Shown here: piece by piece, positions 8,296 to 15,713 of the stretch | Numbering within the stretch: the stretch's first letter is position 1 | How the letters are laid out: each line of letters begins with the position of its first letter | Assembly: GCF_021083305.1 (NCBI RefSeq) | Contig: NZ_JAJFAY010000001.1 | Span: 558,001 to 622,000, forward strand | Direction: 5' to 3' | DNA: 64,000 bases | Source of the DNA: Haladaptatus sp. DYF46 | GTDB taxonomy: Archaea > Halobacteriota > Halobacteria > Halobacteriales > Haladaptataceae | Translations under genes and position numbers: made by a program | Notes under the pieces: generated by a model | The model's database searches: none | Told to the model about the DNA's origin: nothing | What the model saw: only the letters and a program-made list of their open reading frames with translations

Positions 8296-8943
8296 ATGAA
8301 TCGCCATCGATCCATCGCAGTCGTCCTCGTTCTCTCCGTTCTCCTCGCCGGTTGCGCCGGACTTGGTGGGACGGATACGACCACGACGACAACGACCACG
8401 GACGCACCCACGGCAACGAGCACGTCGGCAGCGACAACGACGTCGTCGAACGGTGGAACGACGACCACCACGGAGACGACTACGACGGCCGCTTCGACCA
8501 CGGAGACCACTACCACGACAGTGGAATCTTGGTCGCCGCCGAAGTCCCCGAACACGCCGCTCGACGACAAGCGAAACGGCGGTAAAATGGGTCGCCTGAA
8601 GAAGGTCACGCTCGTGGACAAGGTCAAAGCCAAGAACGGAAACGGCTACTCCAACTTCAACGTCGAAGTCGTGGCCAACACCAGCCTGCCCAACGTCGAC
8701 CCCGAACCGCTGGTGGACGGTGACCCGTACTTCCTCGTCCGGATCAACGGCAAGAACGTCGGGCGTACCGGCGTCCGCTTCCAGCACGACGAGGGAACCT
8801 ACTCCGTCGAAATCGAGGAGGGTGCCTTCGAGCAGTTCAACGACGGCACGCTCAAAGTGACCGTCTACATGCTCGACGAGGACCACCAGCACGACGACAT
8901 CTACGGCAAGTGGACCGGGACGATCACGTACAGTTCGAAGTGA
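8296..8943 (+). CDS. Secreted lipoprotein with Thr-rich linker
   Basis: 215 residues. The N-terminus is a Sec-type lipoprotein signal: MNRHRS, a hydrophobic stretch, and the lipobox LLAGC (Cys about residue 20), after which Gly follows. Next comes a low-complexity Thr/Ser/Ala linker of about 55 residues (runs of eight and five Thr), probably an O-glycosylated stalk. The C-terminal domain (about 80-215) is mostly beta strand and acidic, with an Ig-like feel (VTLVDKVKAKNGN, TLKVTVYMLDED); no family is recognised. It would be anchored on the outer face of the cytoplasmic membrane. ATG 8296 is chosen because it opens the signal peptide; an in-frame ATG at 8263 would precede it with polar residues. 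Confidence 0.8.
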   Translation: MNRHRSIAVVLVLSVLLAGCAGLGGTDTTTTTTTTDAPTATSTSAATTTSSNGGTTTTTETTTTAASTTETTTTTVESWSPPKSPNTPLDDKRNGGKMGRLKKVTLVDKVKAKNGNGYSNFNVEVVANTSLPNVDPEPLVDGDPYFLVRINGKNVGRTGVRFQHDEGTYSVEIEEGAFEQFNDGTLKVTVYMLDEDHQHDDIYGKWTGTITYSSK

Positions 8944-9145
8944 CGACGGTTGCCCGTCGATGTCGTGATACTCCGTCCATCATGCAGCAGTAAATTCCAT
9001 CAAGTATATTAGTTTCCACTTATTATTTTGAGGATACATACCATCAATTCGGATATCGACTGCGAGTTAGATGTCGGGTGACTAGACACGTTTCCCCGCC
9101 GGTTTTCCGATACGCAATTAAACCTTCACTCAGCTTGCTACTAGT

Positions 9146-10330
9146 ATGAGCCGTTCACGATTCCGATTCAACCGACGTACACTCGTTGTACTCTTACTTC
9201 TCGGCATCGTGCTTCCTGCGATCCTCTGGGCCGCGGGAGGTACGATAGGAGACGCGAGTCCCTCGGTCAATGCCAACGTGACCGAACGCTACCGCTCCAT
9301 CGACGCGTTCACCGGAACGCAGTCGGTCACGATGCGAACCAACGGTACCGTCACGTCCCGAAACGTCGCCACCGTCACGCTCGTTCCGGGTACTAACCGG
9401 AAACGGATCCGCTTTCAGAACGCATCGGATCGGCGGTACGAACTACAGGTCTCGAACGGCTCGACGCTCTGGCTCCACGATATCGACCAAAACGCCGTGA
9501 CCGCCGTCGAGTTGACGGGACCACCGACCGATTCGCAAACGGCCACCCGACTCCAACTGCTCGTCTCGGCCGCGGGGTTGACCGACGACGCGGGCCGGCC
9601 CAAATCCGTCGGTATATCGCCGTTACCCGTCTTGTCGCGACACACCGGCACCGCCCCACAAATGGACGCGAACCGTAGTTACGCCGTCGAGTTCGTCGAG
9701 ACCGATACCGTCGGTGGGCGGGATGCGTACGTGCTCGATATTACCCCCACGACCAACCAGAGCGGAGCTCACTACAGACAACGGCTGTGGGTCGACTCCG
9801 AACGGTTCTATCCGCTACGCAAGCAGACGGCATGGACCGCCGATGGCACCCAGCGTTCGGTGACGACGACGTACACGAACATGACGTTCGACGTGCAAGT
9901 ACCGGCGGACGCGTTCCGACCCGACATAGACGCCGACACGAAAGTACGGCGACCGGACACCCCTCGGACGGAGTGGTACCGAAGCAGAGCGGACCTGGAA
10001 GCACGGAGTTCGATTTCAGTGCCGAAACCGACCGTGCCGCCCGCGTTCGAACTGGTCTACGCCACACGAACGAACGGCCGTATCAACGGGGTTGGACTCC
10101 GCTACGCCGCCGACGGACGCGAACTCACGGTTGCGAAGTTCAACTACACCCTCGACATCGACTCCGACGAACGTGACGTGACGATCAACGGTCATCCGGC
10201 GACCATCGACCACGGACCGACCACGTCGCTCTCGTGGGACTGCAACGGCTACGGCTACACCGTCCGGGGAACCGGCGTCAAAATTGAGCGTTTAATCGAA
10301 GTCGGCCGTTCAGTGGTTTGTCCAGCCTGA
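9146..10330 (+). CDS. LolA-like secreted/anchored protein
   Basis: 394 residues. An N-terminal hydrophobic helix (about 13-31) follows a basic start and lacks a lipobox Cys, so it is a signal anchor or Sec signal. The rest is a beta-rich extracellular region with the pattern YRSIDAFTGTQSVTMRTNG, typical of archaeal proteins annotated as outer-membrane lipoprotein carrier (LolA-like), followed by a second domain (about 290-394) with TVPPAFELVYATR, similar to a sigma-regulator/DUF4367-like fold. Haloarchaea have no outer membrane, so a literal LolA function is unlikely; lipid or lipoprotein binding at the cell surface is a guess. A single gene with 202 bases of promoter-bearing sequence upstream. 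Confidence 0.75.
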   Translation: MSRSRFRFNRRTLVVLLLLGIVLPAILWAAGGTIGDASPSVNANVTERYRSIDAFTGTQSVTMRTNGTVTSRNVATVTLVPGTNRKRIRFQNASDRRYELQVSNGSTLWLHDIDQNAVTAVELTGPPTDSQTATRLQLLVSAAGLTDDAGRPKSVGISPLPVLSRHTGTAPQMDANRSYAVEFVETDTVGGRDAYVLDITPTTNQSGAHYRQRLWVDSERFYPLRKQTAWTADGTQRSVTTTYTNMTFDVQVPADAFRPDIDADTKVRRPDTPRTEWYRSRADLEARSSISVPKPTVPPAFELVYATRTNGRINGVGLRYAADGRELTVAKFNYTLDIDSDERDVTINGHPATIDHGPTTSLSWDCNGYGYTVRGTGVKIERLIEVGRSVVCPA

Positions 10331-10630
10331 AACCCCACGAATTTCTGGGTCAGAAACTCGCCCCCCTTTTATATTATCTAACGGTCCCTTCGTTAAAATG
10401 CGATGGGCTCCGATAAACTGACAACGTGCTCCCACACCGGAAGTATGGTGATGTGGCCTCTGACAGCACGGTGTCCCCCATCGCGTTCACCGCTGACGCA
10501 GCAGTCCCTCCACAGTAACGCTGTACAGCTTCGACAGCCCACATCATACTCCCGGAATCGGTCGCCGCAACCCCTCCGCGCTCAAAACCCATGAGCCTAT
10601 TAATCCGACCGATAGTCATTCGACTGAAAC
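10331..10630. other. Intergenic stretch with no supported gene
   Basis: 300 bases between the LolA-like gene and the HTH gene. A T-rich patch near 10366-10378 (CTTTTATATTATC) could end the upstream transcript. A TATA-like CTATTAAT near 10597-10604 sits about 27 bases before the GTG start at 10631. A reverse frame across this region lacks family resemblance and overlaps the HTH start. Confidence 0.5.
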
Positions 10631-11002
10631 GTGAGTGAGGATCCAGCACTGGGTGAGCTTCTCGACGTCCTCAGCGACGAGTACGCCCGGAAAATCCTCG
10701 CAGCAACGAGTATCAAACCAATGTCCGCAAAACAGCTTGCCGACGAATGCGAAATGTCCCAGCCGACGGTCTATCGCCGAGTGGAACGATTACAAGCGCA
10801 CGGACTCCTCGAAGAGCAGACCAAGATTCGGACCAGCAACAACCACTACAGCGTTTATACGGCCACGCTGTCGGAAGTTTCTATCGAGTTGGACACCGGG
10901 TCCTTCGAGGCGGCCGTGACGCGCACCGACGACGAATCGTTCCCCGGAGAAGGTGAGAGCGACACCGCCGACCGCTTCAAAAAGATGTGGGAGGACCTCT
11001 GA
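10631..11002 (+). CDS. Winged-HTH transcriptional regulator (ArsR-like)
   Basis: 123 residues starting with GTG, positioned for a leaderless message (TATA-like box about 27 bases upstream). The N-terminal 80 residues form a winged HTH: LLDVLSDEYARKILAAT is the typical ArsR/HTH_20 first helix, SAKQLADECEMSQPTVYRRVERL the HTH, and the wing follows. The C-terminal 40 residues are acidic, without clear Cys metal sites. It is followed one base after the stop by a small membrane-protein gene. This HTH plus small membrane protein pair is common in haloarchaea and suggests membrane-linked signalling. The signal is unknown. Confidence 0.85.
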   Translation: MSEDPALGELLDVLSDEYARKILAATSIKPMSAKQLADECEMSQPTVYRRVERLQAHGLLEEQTKIRTSNNHYSVYTATLSEVSIELDTGSFEAAVTRTDDESFPGEGESDTADRFKKMWEDL

Positions 11003-11003
11003 A

Positions 11004-11315
11004 ATGCCATCCATTGCCACCGTCATCGACTGGGTTATCGTCGTCCTCGCCCTCGGGTCCACCCTCGTCGGTGGCTACGTGGGATATCAGGCCTACCGCG
11101 GGTATCGCCGCCACGACAGTCGAACGATGCAAGCGCTCTCCATGGGCCTGTTTTTCCTCACGGCCGTCGCGTTCGGCATCGCCTTCGTTGGCTCGCTGCT
11201 CCTCCGCGAGGGCTACATCGGTTTGCAGTATCAACAACCGCTCACGCTCGTCACGCGACTGTTTCAGTTCCTCGGCGTTCTGCTCATCGCCTACTCGTTG
11301 CATTCGCGAGGGTAG
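11004..11315 (+). CDS. Small three-helix membrane protein paired with HTH regulator
   Basis: 103 residues with three predicted membrane helices (about 6-25, 45-66 and 82-98) separated by short basic loops (YRGYRRHDSRTMQ). It resembles the haloarchaeal small membrane proteins that accompany ArsR-like HTH genes (I recall DUF7521, unchecked). The start ATG follows the regulator's stop by one base, so translation is coupled. It may act as the membrane sensor or anchor for the regulator. No catalytic residues are visible. Confidence 0.75.
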   Translation: MPSIATVIDWVIVVLALGSTLVGGYVGYQAYRGYRRHDSRTMQALSMGLFFLTAVAFGIAFVGSLLLREGYIGLQYQQPLTLVTRLFQFLGVLLIAYSLHSRG

Positions 11316-11419
11316 TCCGCTCGCTTATCGTTTCTCCTCTTTTCTCGCTGCGCGGACATTCGGCTTATGCAGTATGACCTCCACCAAGGGAGACGTCGCT
11401 GTGTCTTGGGAGAATTTCC

Positions 11420-11434
11420 GATAGTCCCGGGCGG
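11420..11434. repeat. Distal attachment-site copy (att) of the tRNA-Gln 3' end
   Basis: GATAGTCCCGGGCGG here is identical to 13039-13053, which covers the discriminator, acceptor 3' strand and the start of the T stem of tRNA-Gln. It lies outside any tRNA. Both copies face the same way, as expected for the two ends of an element integrated at a tRNA 3' end. Confidence 0.65.
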
Positions 11435-11546
11435 CGTTCGACATTCGATGTTCGCATCTTGAGCGTTGAGGGCACTGATTTCGACGTTTTGTCGCTTCTC
11501 GACCTGCCTGTTCGGATTATTGGTTTGAACCCATATCAAGCGGATC

Positions 11547-11903
11547 ATGCTTCCCTCTCTGATTCACTACTTACCAGTCCGAGTCGGGGTTGTCTCATTA
11601 CTTTTGACTCTCTCAACTCGAAACAGCACAGTACAGAATCGGCGATGGGCACTAGCCCGACATTCTTCGAACACGCAACTCGCCGAACGGATGGAGCGGG
11701 TCGAGGAGAAGCTAGACCATACGACCAACGTCCTCGAACGTATAGACACGTCGTTGAACGAGGAGGTGGATGATATCGAGTCACGGGTCGAGGAGATCGA
11801 GCCGTGGTCGGTTCGTTTTCGTTTCCTCTATCGTGGTGGGAAGTGTGTAGGCGGATTGCTGGCAGGTGGTGGAGTAGTTGGGAAAACAATCGGTATATTC
11901 TAG
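11547..11903 (+). CDS. Hypothetical coiled-coil protein of the integrated element
   Basis: 118 residues. The middle (about 45-80) is a heptad-like coiled coil (ERVEEKLDHTTNVLERID), and the end is glycine-rich and hydrophobic (GGLLAGGGVVGKTIGIF), perhaps a membrane-inserting tail. The N-terminal third has odd composition; translation may really start at the internal ATG at 11691. It lies inside the tRNA-Gln-bounded island. No family recognised; such short coiled-coil/hydrophobic-tail proteins are frequent in haloarchaeal proviruses. Confidence 0.45.
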   Translation: MLPSLIHYLPVRVGVVSLLLTLSTRNSTVQNRRWALARHSSNTQLAERMERVEEKLDHTTNVLERIDTSLNEEVDDIESRVEEIEPWSVRFRFLYRGGKCVGGLLAGGGVVGKTIGIF

Positions 11904-12116
11904 AGTAATCTGTTTGAAATTGTGTGAAAAGGATACCTTGCTAAGAACTCTCCAACTGTCGTGTGATTGGTAGTTGTTTGATGCAGGTTAGCTATCTAGC
12001 ACGATTCTTCTAACTTTTAGATACCACAGCCACTTTTACCGTTCAGCGGATGTGCCAACAAAAAATCAGCGCCGATCGGGGCGACAGGCAGTCCGGACAT
12101 CCAAACGGTCGCTGCG

Positions 12117-12434
12117 TCAATCCCAGTCGATTTCTTCCCACCCTTCGAAGTGTTTGATTCGGAGTTTCAATTCAAATTCGTCCCATCCACAGTTGTCATA
12201 GAGGAATTGGACCAGTGAACCGAATTCGCCGTTATCGAGCATGATTCCCCGGTTCCCGTGGTCGATAATAAATGATTGTCGTCGGACGATTTCGAGGGCT
12301 TTCTTCGCGTCACCACCTTTGTGCGGGGGATAAGACGCTTTATTGAGAACCACGTCAGCGGGAAGTGGTTTCCCATATCCGTGGTTAGTAACGAGGACAC
12401 GAATAATAGAACAAACTAGTTCTGTGTCTTTCAT
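12117..12434 (-). CDS. Hypothetical protein of the integrated element
   Basis: 105 residues from ATG 12434. A TATA-like TTTATTAAC lies about 25-30 bases upstream on the minus strand, and the start codon is itself part of a 15-base palindrome (12432-12446). The sequence begins MKDTELVCSIIRVLVTN and has mixed alpha/beta character, with the tail FELKLRIKHFEGWEEIDWD. The frame stays open further upstream, but that part is rich in His, Tyr and Trp and overlaps the divergent HTH gene, so the shorter start is preferred. Base composition is AT-rich compared with chromosomal genes. No family recognised. Confidence 0.6.
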   Translation of the reverse strand: MKDTELVCSIIRVLVTNHGYGKPLPADVVLNKASYPPHKGGDAKKALEIVRRQSFIIDHGNRGIMLDNGEFGSLVQFLYDNCGWDEFELKLRIKHFEGWEEIDWD

Positions 12435-12446
12435 GTAAATTACATG
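12432..12446. promoter_or_regulatory. Palindrome over the start codon of the 12117-12434 gene
   Basis: CATGTAA-A-TTACATG is a perfect 7-1-7 inverted repeat covering the start of the minus-strand gene in the divergent region. Candidate operator for the HTH protein encoded on the other side; binding is inferred. Confidence 0.4.
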
Positions 12447-12469
12447 GGAGTAAGAGTTAATAAACATTG

Positions 12470-12483
12470 CTACTTTAAAGTAG
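12470..12483. promoter_or_regulatory. Palindrome in the divergent intergenic region of the element
   Basis: CTACTTTAAAGTAG is a perfect 14-base palindrome between the two divergent genes of the island, about 70-80 bases before the HTH start at 12552. Together with 12432-12446 it suggests control by a dimeric repressor. Confidence 0.4.
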
Positions 12484-12551
12484 TGATATGAATACTTTGA
12501 GCGGTGTCTAGTATGCCAATATTTATGTTCTAGCCTTACTTTGGTGTAGTT

Positions 12552-12914
12552 ATGAGCAAACCAGGTATGGATGCTAAAACCGCGAATGACATGACCACAA
12601 AAGAGCAACGCCTAGCCTATCCGTCCGGCTGGTTGTATCTCTGTCAGCATGAGAGTGTTCACTTGATGCTTGATGCACTCCTCCAGGTTGATCCCAGAAA
12701 GGAGTTCAACAAGACTGAGTTAGCAGAATTCGCGGGTGTCAGTACCCAGAGTGTCCGACGGCACATAGGAAGACTTGTCGAGCTAGGTATTGTTGAGGAG
12801 ACAGCTAACGGTCGCAGATACCACTATAATCTTGAGAGCAAGACTGGCCAGCTCGTGGCTGAATTGAATGCAGAGATCAACGCAATTGGTGCAGGTCGAG
12901 CGGATGAAGAATAG
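12552..12914 (+). CDS. Winged-HTH regulator of the integrated element
   Basis: 120 residues. A winged HTH spans about 28-95: LMLDALLQVDPRKEFNKTELAEFAGV is followed by the recognition helix STQSVRRHIGRLVELGIVEE and a wing NGRRYHYNLES. The C-terminal helix (GQLVAELNAEINAIGAG) probably dimerises. This HTH type (wing reading RYHYN) is common on haloarchaeal plasmids and proviruses. It is divergent from a small hypothetical gene, with two palindromes between them, and ends about 125 bases before the tRNA-Gln att site. It is likely the element's own repressor. AT-rich codon use supports foreign origin. Confidence 0.75.
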   Translation: MSKPGMDAKTANDMTTKEQRLAYPSGWLYLCQHESVHLMLDALLQVDPRKEFNKTELAEFAGVSTQSVRRHIGRLVELGIVEETANGRRYHYNLESKTGQLVAELNAEINAIGAGRADEE

Positions 12915-13040
12915 ACAGGTGGTCTTCGATAACTGAACAATCCTATCTTCTTGCCGCACCGCGGACAGGTGCGACTCATGCAGCACCACCTCTGCGAGAG
13001 AAGCCACTATGTTTCGGGAGGACTAATGTAAAATTCCAGA

Positions 13041-13142
13041 TAGTCCCGGGCGGATTCGAACCGCCGTCAATGGCTGTCTTCCGCGACTGGAACACCAGTC
13101 ACGTCCAAAGGCCATTATGATTGGCCGCTACACCACGGGACT
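13041..13142 (-). tRNA. tRNA-Gln (anticodon TTG) with an intron
   Basis: Read on the minus strand, the acceptor stem AGTCCCG pairs with CGGGACT and the discriminator is A. The T arm GGCGGTTCGAATCCGCC is clear. The anticodon stem ATGGC/GCCAT closes the loop CTTTGGA once an intron is removed between position 37 and 38. The total is 102 bases; removing 29 leaves 73, the exact length of a mature tRNA without CCA. Haloarchaeal tRNA-Gln(UUG) is known to carry an intron at this canonical site. The 3' end is also an integration site (see 11420-13053), and the 5' flank is a hairpin array. Confidence 0.95.
13076..13104 (-). other. tRNA-Gln intron, about 29 bases
   Basis: The intron begins after the sixth anticodon-loop base and contains an internal hairpin, GACTGG-TGTT-CCAGTC, as needed for a bulge-helix-bulge cut by the archaeal splicing endonuclease. 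Exact splice points may shift by one or two bases. Confidence 0.8.
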
Positions 13143-13386
13143 TCGCTCACTTCGTTCGTTCGTCCCGTGTACCTCGCAAATCCGATGGATTTGCTCACCA
13201 CCACGGGACTGCTCATCCCGTGAGATTCACAGTTTCTTCGAAACTGCTCACCACCGGGAGCCGACAAGTCGGCTCCCGAGCCTCGCCTCACTTGGTTCGG
13301 CGAGACACCACGGGACTTTGTTCGTTTCACTCACGGAGTCCCGTGTACCTCGCAAATCCGATGGATTTGCTCACCACCCCGGGACT
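13131..13386. repeat. Hairpin array repeating the 5' end of tRNA-Gln
   Basis: The 12-base plus-strand sequence CACCACGGGACT (the tRNA 5' end, reversed) occurs at 13131-13142, 13199-13210 and 13306-13317, and with one mismatch at 13375-13386. A 41-base direct repeat is present at 13162-13202 and 13338-13378. Between them lie short palindromes, for example GCAAATCC-GA-TGGATTTGC (twice), CACGGGA/TCCCGTG (three pairs) and GGGAGCCGAC-AA-GTCGGCTCCC. No protein frame makes sense here. The array fills the region where the tRNA promoter should be. Confidence 0.85.
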
Positions 13387-13488
13387 TCGTTCGCTTGCCC
13401 TCCCTTAGGAAGGCTACGTCGTCACGTAATTCGGGCGGCTACTTGAACGTAACGCAACTGTCTCGCCGGGAAATCCGATAGCCCCGAG

Positions 13489-13917
13489 TCAGTCCGCGTG
13501 TCCGTCCTCGACCAAGTACGTGCACATGTCCTCGTTGGCGTGGAAGCAATCGGGACACTGTGGCTCCCGGTCGATGATGGTGTCGAGTCGGGCCGCCACC
13601 GTCTCGTCGATGACGCTTTCGAGCTGTTTCGCCTCGGTCCGGAACTCGTCCACTTCGAGGACGTTGGCGAGGAAGCGCTCCAGGATACAGTAGGTCTGAA
13701 GGGCGTCGCTGGCACGCGTTTCCCCTTCCTCGGTGAGCGTCGCGCCGCGATACTTCTCGTGTTCGACCAACCCGCGCTCTTGGAGTTTACCGACCATCTC
13801 GTTGACGCTGGCTGGACTCACGCCGAGTTGATCCGCGAGGGCACCGGTTGCCGCCGGGCCGTCGTTGATGCGCTGGACGAGGTAAATCGCCTTCAGATAT
13901 TGGTCTGCTGTGTTCAT
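13489..13917 (-). CDS. sirR: SirR/DtxR-family metal-dependent repressor, short form with Cys-rich tail
   Basis: 142 residues: a winged HTH (about 1-60, NTADQYLKAIYLVQRINDG then GVSPASVNEMVGKL), the metal-binding/dimerisation domain (about 61-120), and a short Cys-rich tail CPDCFHANEDMC instead of the FeoA-like third domain seen in the paralogue at 2333-3004. The tail could bind Zn, Fe or an Fe-S cluster. It is the last gene of the suf region, and its start overlaps the stop of the ferritin-like gene by four bases. A DtxR-type palindrome sits at the sufC promoter (18058-18071), so it probably represses suf when iron is sufficient. That regulatory link is inferred. Confidence 0.88.
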   Translation of the reverse strand: MNTADQYLKAIYLVQRINDGPAATGALADQLGVSPASVNEMVGKLQERGLVEHEKYRGATLTEEGETRASDALQTYCILERFLANVLEVDEFRTEAKQLESVIDETVAARLDTIIDREPQCPDCFHANEDMCTYLVEDGHAD

Positions 13918-14414
13918 TTGCTGGCCTCCATCAGGTTCGCGACTTCTTCGACTCCCGTCGCCTCCTCCGCTCGAATCGAAGAAAGGGTTTCGAGCAGTCG
14001 GTCGTGGTTGACTCCGAACTCCGTCTCGCTCGCTTCGATGGCGACGATGAGGTCGTCGTAGAACTTATACGCCGTCTCCTCGCCGTGCAGTTGGTCGTAG
14101 AGCACGCCGTCGAAATCGTCGGGCGCGGTCTGGGCGTACTGCTCGCCCACCAGCAACTCTATCTCCTCGAACGGAATCGTTTCGGCATCGAGCTCGTCGA
14201 TGAGCGATTCGAGACGTTTTCGGTGTTCTGCTGATTCCTCGCGCGCTTCTTCGAGCAGTTCGCGCACATCCTCGTGGAGCTCGTCCCGCTCCTCGGAGGG
14301 CAGGGTTTCGAAATGGCGCGCGGCCCGTGCTTCGACGACTTCTTCCAACACGACGCCGATCTGGAGCAAGCGCGCGAGTTGGCGGTCCGACGAGACGCGC
14401 TGACTCACACTCAT
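13914..14414 (-). CDS. Ferritin-like domain protein
   Basis: 166 residues, nearly all helical. Helix 1 carries LEEVVEARAARHF and helix 2 EEAREESAEHRKRLESLID (an E-x-x-H pair), followed by a later pair YDQLHGEETAYKFYDDLI; these fit the four-helix di-iron layout of ferritin-like/rubrerythrin-like proteins. No C-terminal rubredoxin Cys pairs are present. It lies between sufD and sirR, overlapping sirR by ATGA, which points to iron storage, iron delivery or peroxide defence linked to Fe-S assembly. Exact activity unknown. Confidence 0.75.
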   Translation of the reverse strand: MSVSQRVSSDRQLARLLQIGVVLEEVVEARAARHFETLPSEERDELHEDVRELLEEAREESAEHRKRLESLIDELDAETIPFEEIELLVGEQYAQTAPDDFDGVLYDQLHGEETAYKFYDDLIVAIEASETEFGVNHDRLLETLSSIRAEEATGVEEVANLMEASK

Positions 14415-14504
14415 GGCTGGGGAAAGGAGGTGGGGAAACTTAACACTCCCTGATGTGACCGCGCGAAAAAGACCGAAAGCGAGTTCGAGCGAAAAGGACC
14501 GTCG

Positions 14505-15713
14505 TCAGTAGTCGAGTCGTTCGACGATTTTCGCGTCGAGGTCCTCGCGGAGTTCCTCGACTTCGACTTCGTCCAAGACGGGGACGAAGAACCCTTCCAC
14601 GAGCATGTTCTTCGCCAGCGAGTCCGGCACGCCGCGCGAGGTCATGTAGAACAGGTCCTCCTCGTCGACCTGTCCGACGGTCGCGGAGTGGCTGGCCTCG
14701 GTGTCGTGGTTGTTGATGATGAGCTTCGGCGAGGCGTCGGCTTCGCTCTGATCCGAGAGCATCAGCGTGTTCTCACGCTGGTAGGAACTCGTGTCCCATG
14801 CGTCCTTGCCGACGTCCTGCACACCCTCGTAGACGGAGCGCGCTTCGTCGTCGAGGACGCCGCGCGTCACGAGGTCGGCCGTCGTGTGCTCGTTCTTGTG
14901 CCAGACGCGAGCGGCGACGTCGAAGTGCTGGTCGTCGTGTCCGAAGAACGCGCCGACGGTCTTCGTCTCGGAGCCCTCGCCGTCGAGGGTCGTTTCGACG
15001 GAGGACTTGGTGAGACGCGACCCGATGTTCCCCTCGATCCAGTTGACGGACGCGTGGTCCGCGGCGGTGCCGCGTTTCAGCGTGTAGGTGTACGTCTCCT
15101 CGTCGACGTCCTGCAGGGAGCCGTACTGGACGTGGCTGTTCTCGCCGGCCGCGATTTCGACCAGACCGCTGTAGTAGCGCTCACCGTCCAGTTCCTCGCT
15201 CTCCTGGCGCTCCAGAATCGTCACCGAACTCGATTTCTCGGTGACGACGAGCGTGTAGTTGAAGAGCGACTGGCTCTGCATCGTCGTCCGAATCGTCACG
15301 TCCTCCGCGTCGACGCCCTCGGGGACGTAGACGAGCGTGCCGGACGTGAACAGCGCCGCCGAGAGCGCCGTCAGGTAGTTCTCCTGCGGGTCGATGACCG
15401 AGCCGAAGTACTCCTCGACGATCTCTTCGTGTTCGTCCAGCGCGTCGGACAGCGAGAGGACGGAGACGCCCTCGGGTTCGACGCGCTCTTTCTCCTCTGC
15501 CGCCGACAACGGGTCGACGAAGCTGTCGTAGTCGAGCGCGTCGAGGTTCGTCCAGTCGCGCCCCGGCGTGCGGATGACGTCGGGCATGTCGAGTTCCGAA
15601 AGCGCATCGAGCGCTTCGAGACGCGTTTCGAGCAGCCAGTCGGGTTCGTCGAGGTCGTCCGAGATTTCGCGGACGGTCTCCTCCGAGAGGGTGCTGTGAA
15701 CCTGCGTGCTCAT
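14505..15713 (-). CDS. sufD: Fe-S cluster assembly protein SufD
   Basis: 402 residues with the right-handed beta-helix core of the SufBD family. The central region shows YVPEGVDAEDVTIRT and the later block DNHDTEASHSATVGQVDEED-like pattern (NNHDTEASHSATVGQVDE, with the His needed at the SufB-SufD interface), followed by FYMTSRGVP. SufD forms the SufBC2D scaffold with SufB and the SufC ATPase. Its ATG overlaps the sufB stop by four bases (15710-15713), so translation is coupled. It is the third gene in the operon order sufC, sufB, sufD. Confidence 0.95.
   Translation of the reverse strand: MSTQVHSTLSEETVREISDDLDEPDWLLETRLEALDALSELDMPDVIRTPGRDWTNLDALDYDSFVDPLSAAEEKERVEPEGVSVLSLSDALDEHEEIVEEYFGSVIDPQENYLTALSAALFTSGTLVYVPEGVDAEDVTIRTTMQSQSLFNYTLVVTEKSSSVTILERQESEELDGERYYSGLVEIAAGENSHVQYGSLQDVDEETYTYTLKRGTAADHASVNWIEGNIGSRLTKSSVETTLDGEGSETKTVGAFFGHDDQHFDVAARVWHKNEHTTADLVTRGVLDDEARSVYEGVQDVGKDAWDTSSYQRENTLMLSDQSEADASPKLIINNHDTEASHSATVGQVDEEDLFYMTSRGVPDSLAKNMLVEGFFVPVLDEVEVEELREDLDAKIVERLDY

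Larger units (their letters stand above)
11420..13053. mobile_element. Small integrated element (remnant or satellite) at tRNA-Gln, about 1.6 kb
   Basis: The segment is bounded by a 15-base direct repeat of the tRNA-Gln 3' end. Its interior, mainly 11880-13040, is clearly richer in A+T than the flanks and has looser codon use. It holds a coiled-coil ORF, a small hypothetical protein and an HTH protein, but no integrase or replication gene. The layout (intact tRNA at one end, 3' fragment at the other) is what tyrosine-integrase elements leave. It may be a decayed provirus/plasmid or a satellite mobilised in trans. Confidence 0.6.

Noticed and set aside
10374-10649. Reverse open frame of 91 codons
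   Set aside because: Overlaps the start and promoter of the HTH gene, with no recognisable domain or ribosome site.
11291-11548. Reverse open frame of 85 codons at the left edge of the integrated element
   Set aside because: Crosses the att repeat and the end of the membrane-protein gene; sequence is Arg/Asn-rich and unlike the neighbours.
12435-12608. N-terminal extension of the minus-strand gene ending at 12117
   Set aside because: It overlaps the divergent HTH gene and both palindromes, and has unusual His/Tyr/Trp-rich composition. The promoter sits inside it.
13143-13400. Possible CRISPR array
   Set aside because: Repeats are palindromes of unequal size and spacing (68, 107, 69 bases) derived from the tRNA 5' end; there are no regular spacers and no cas genes.
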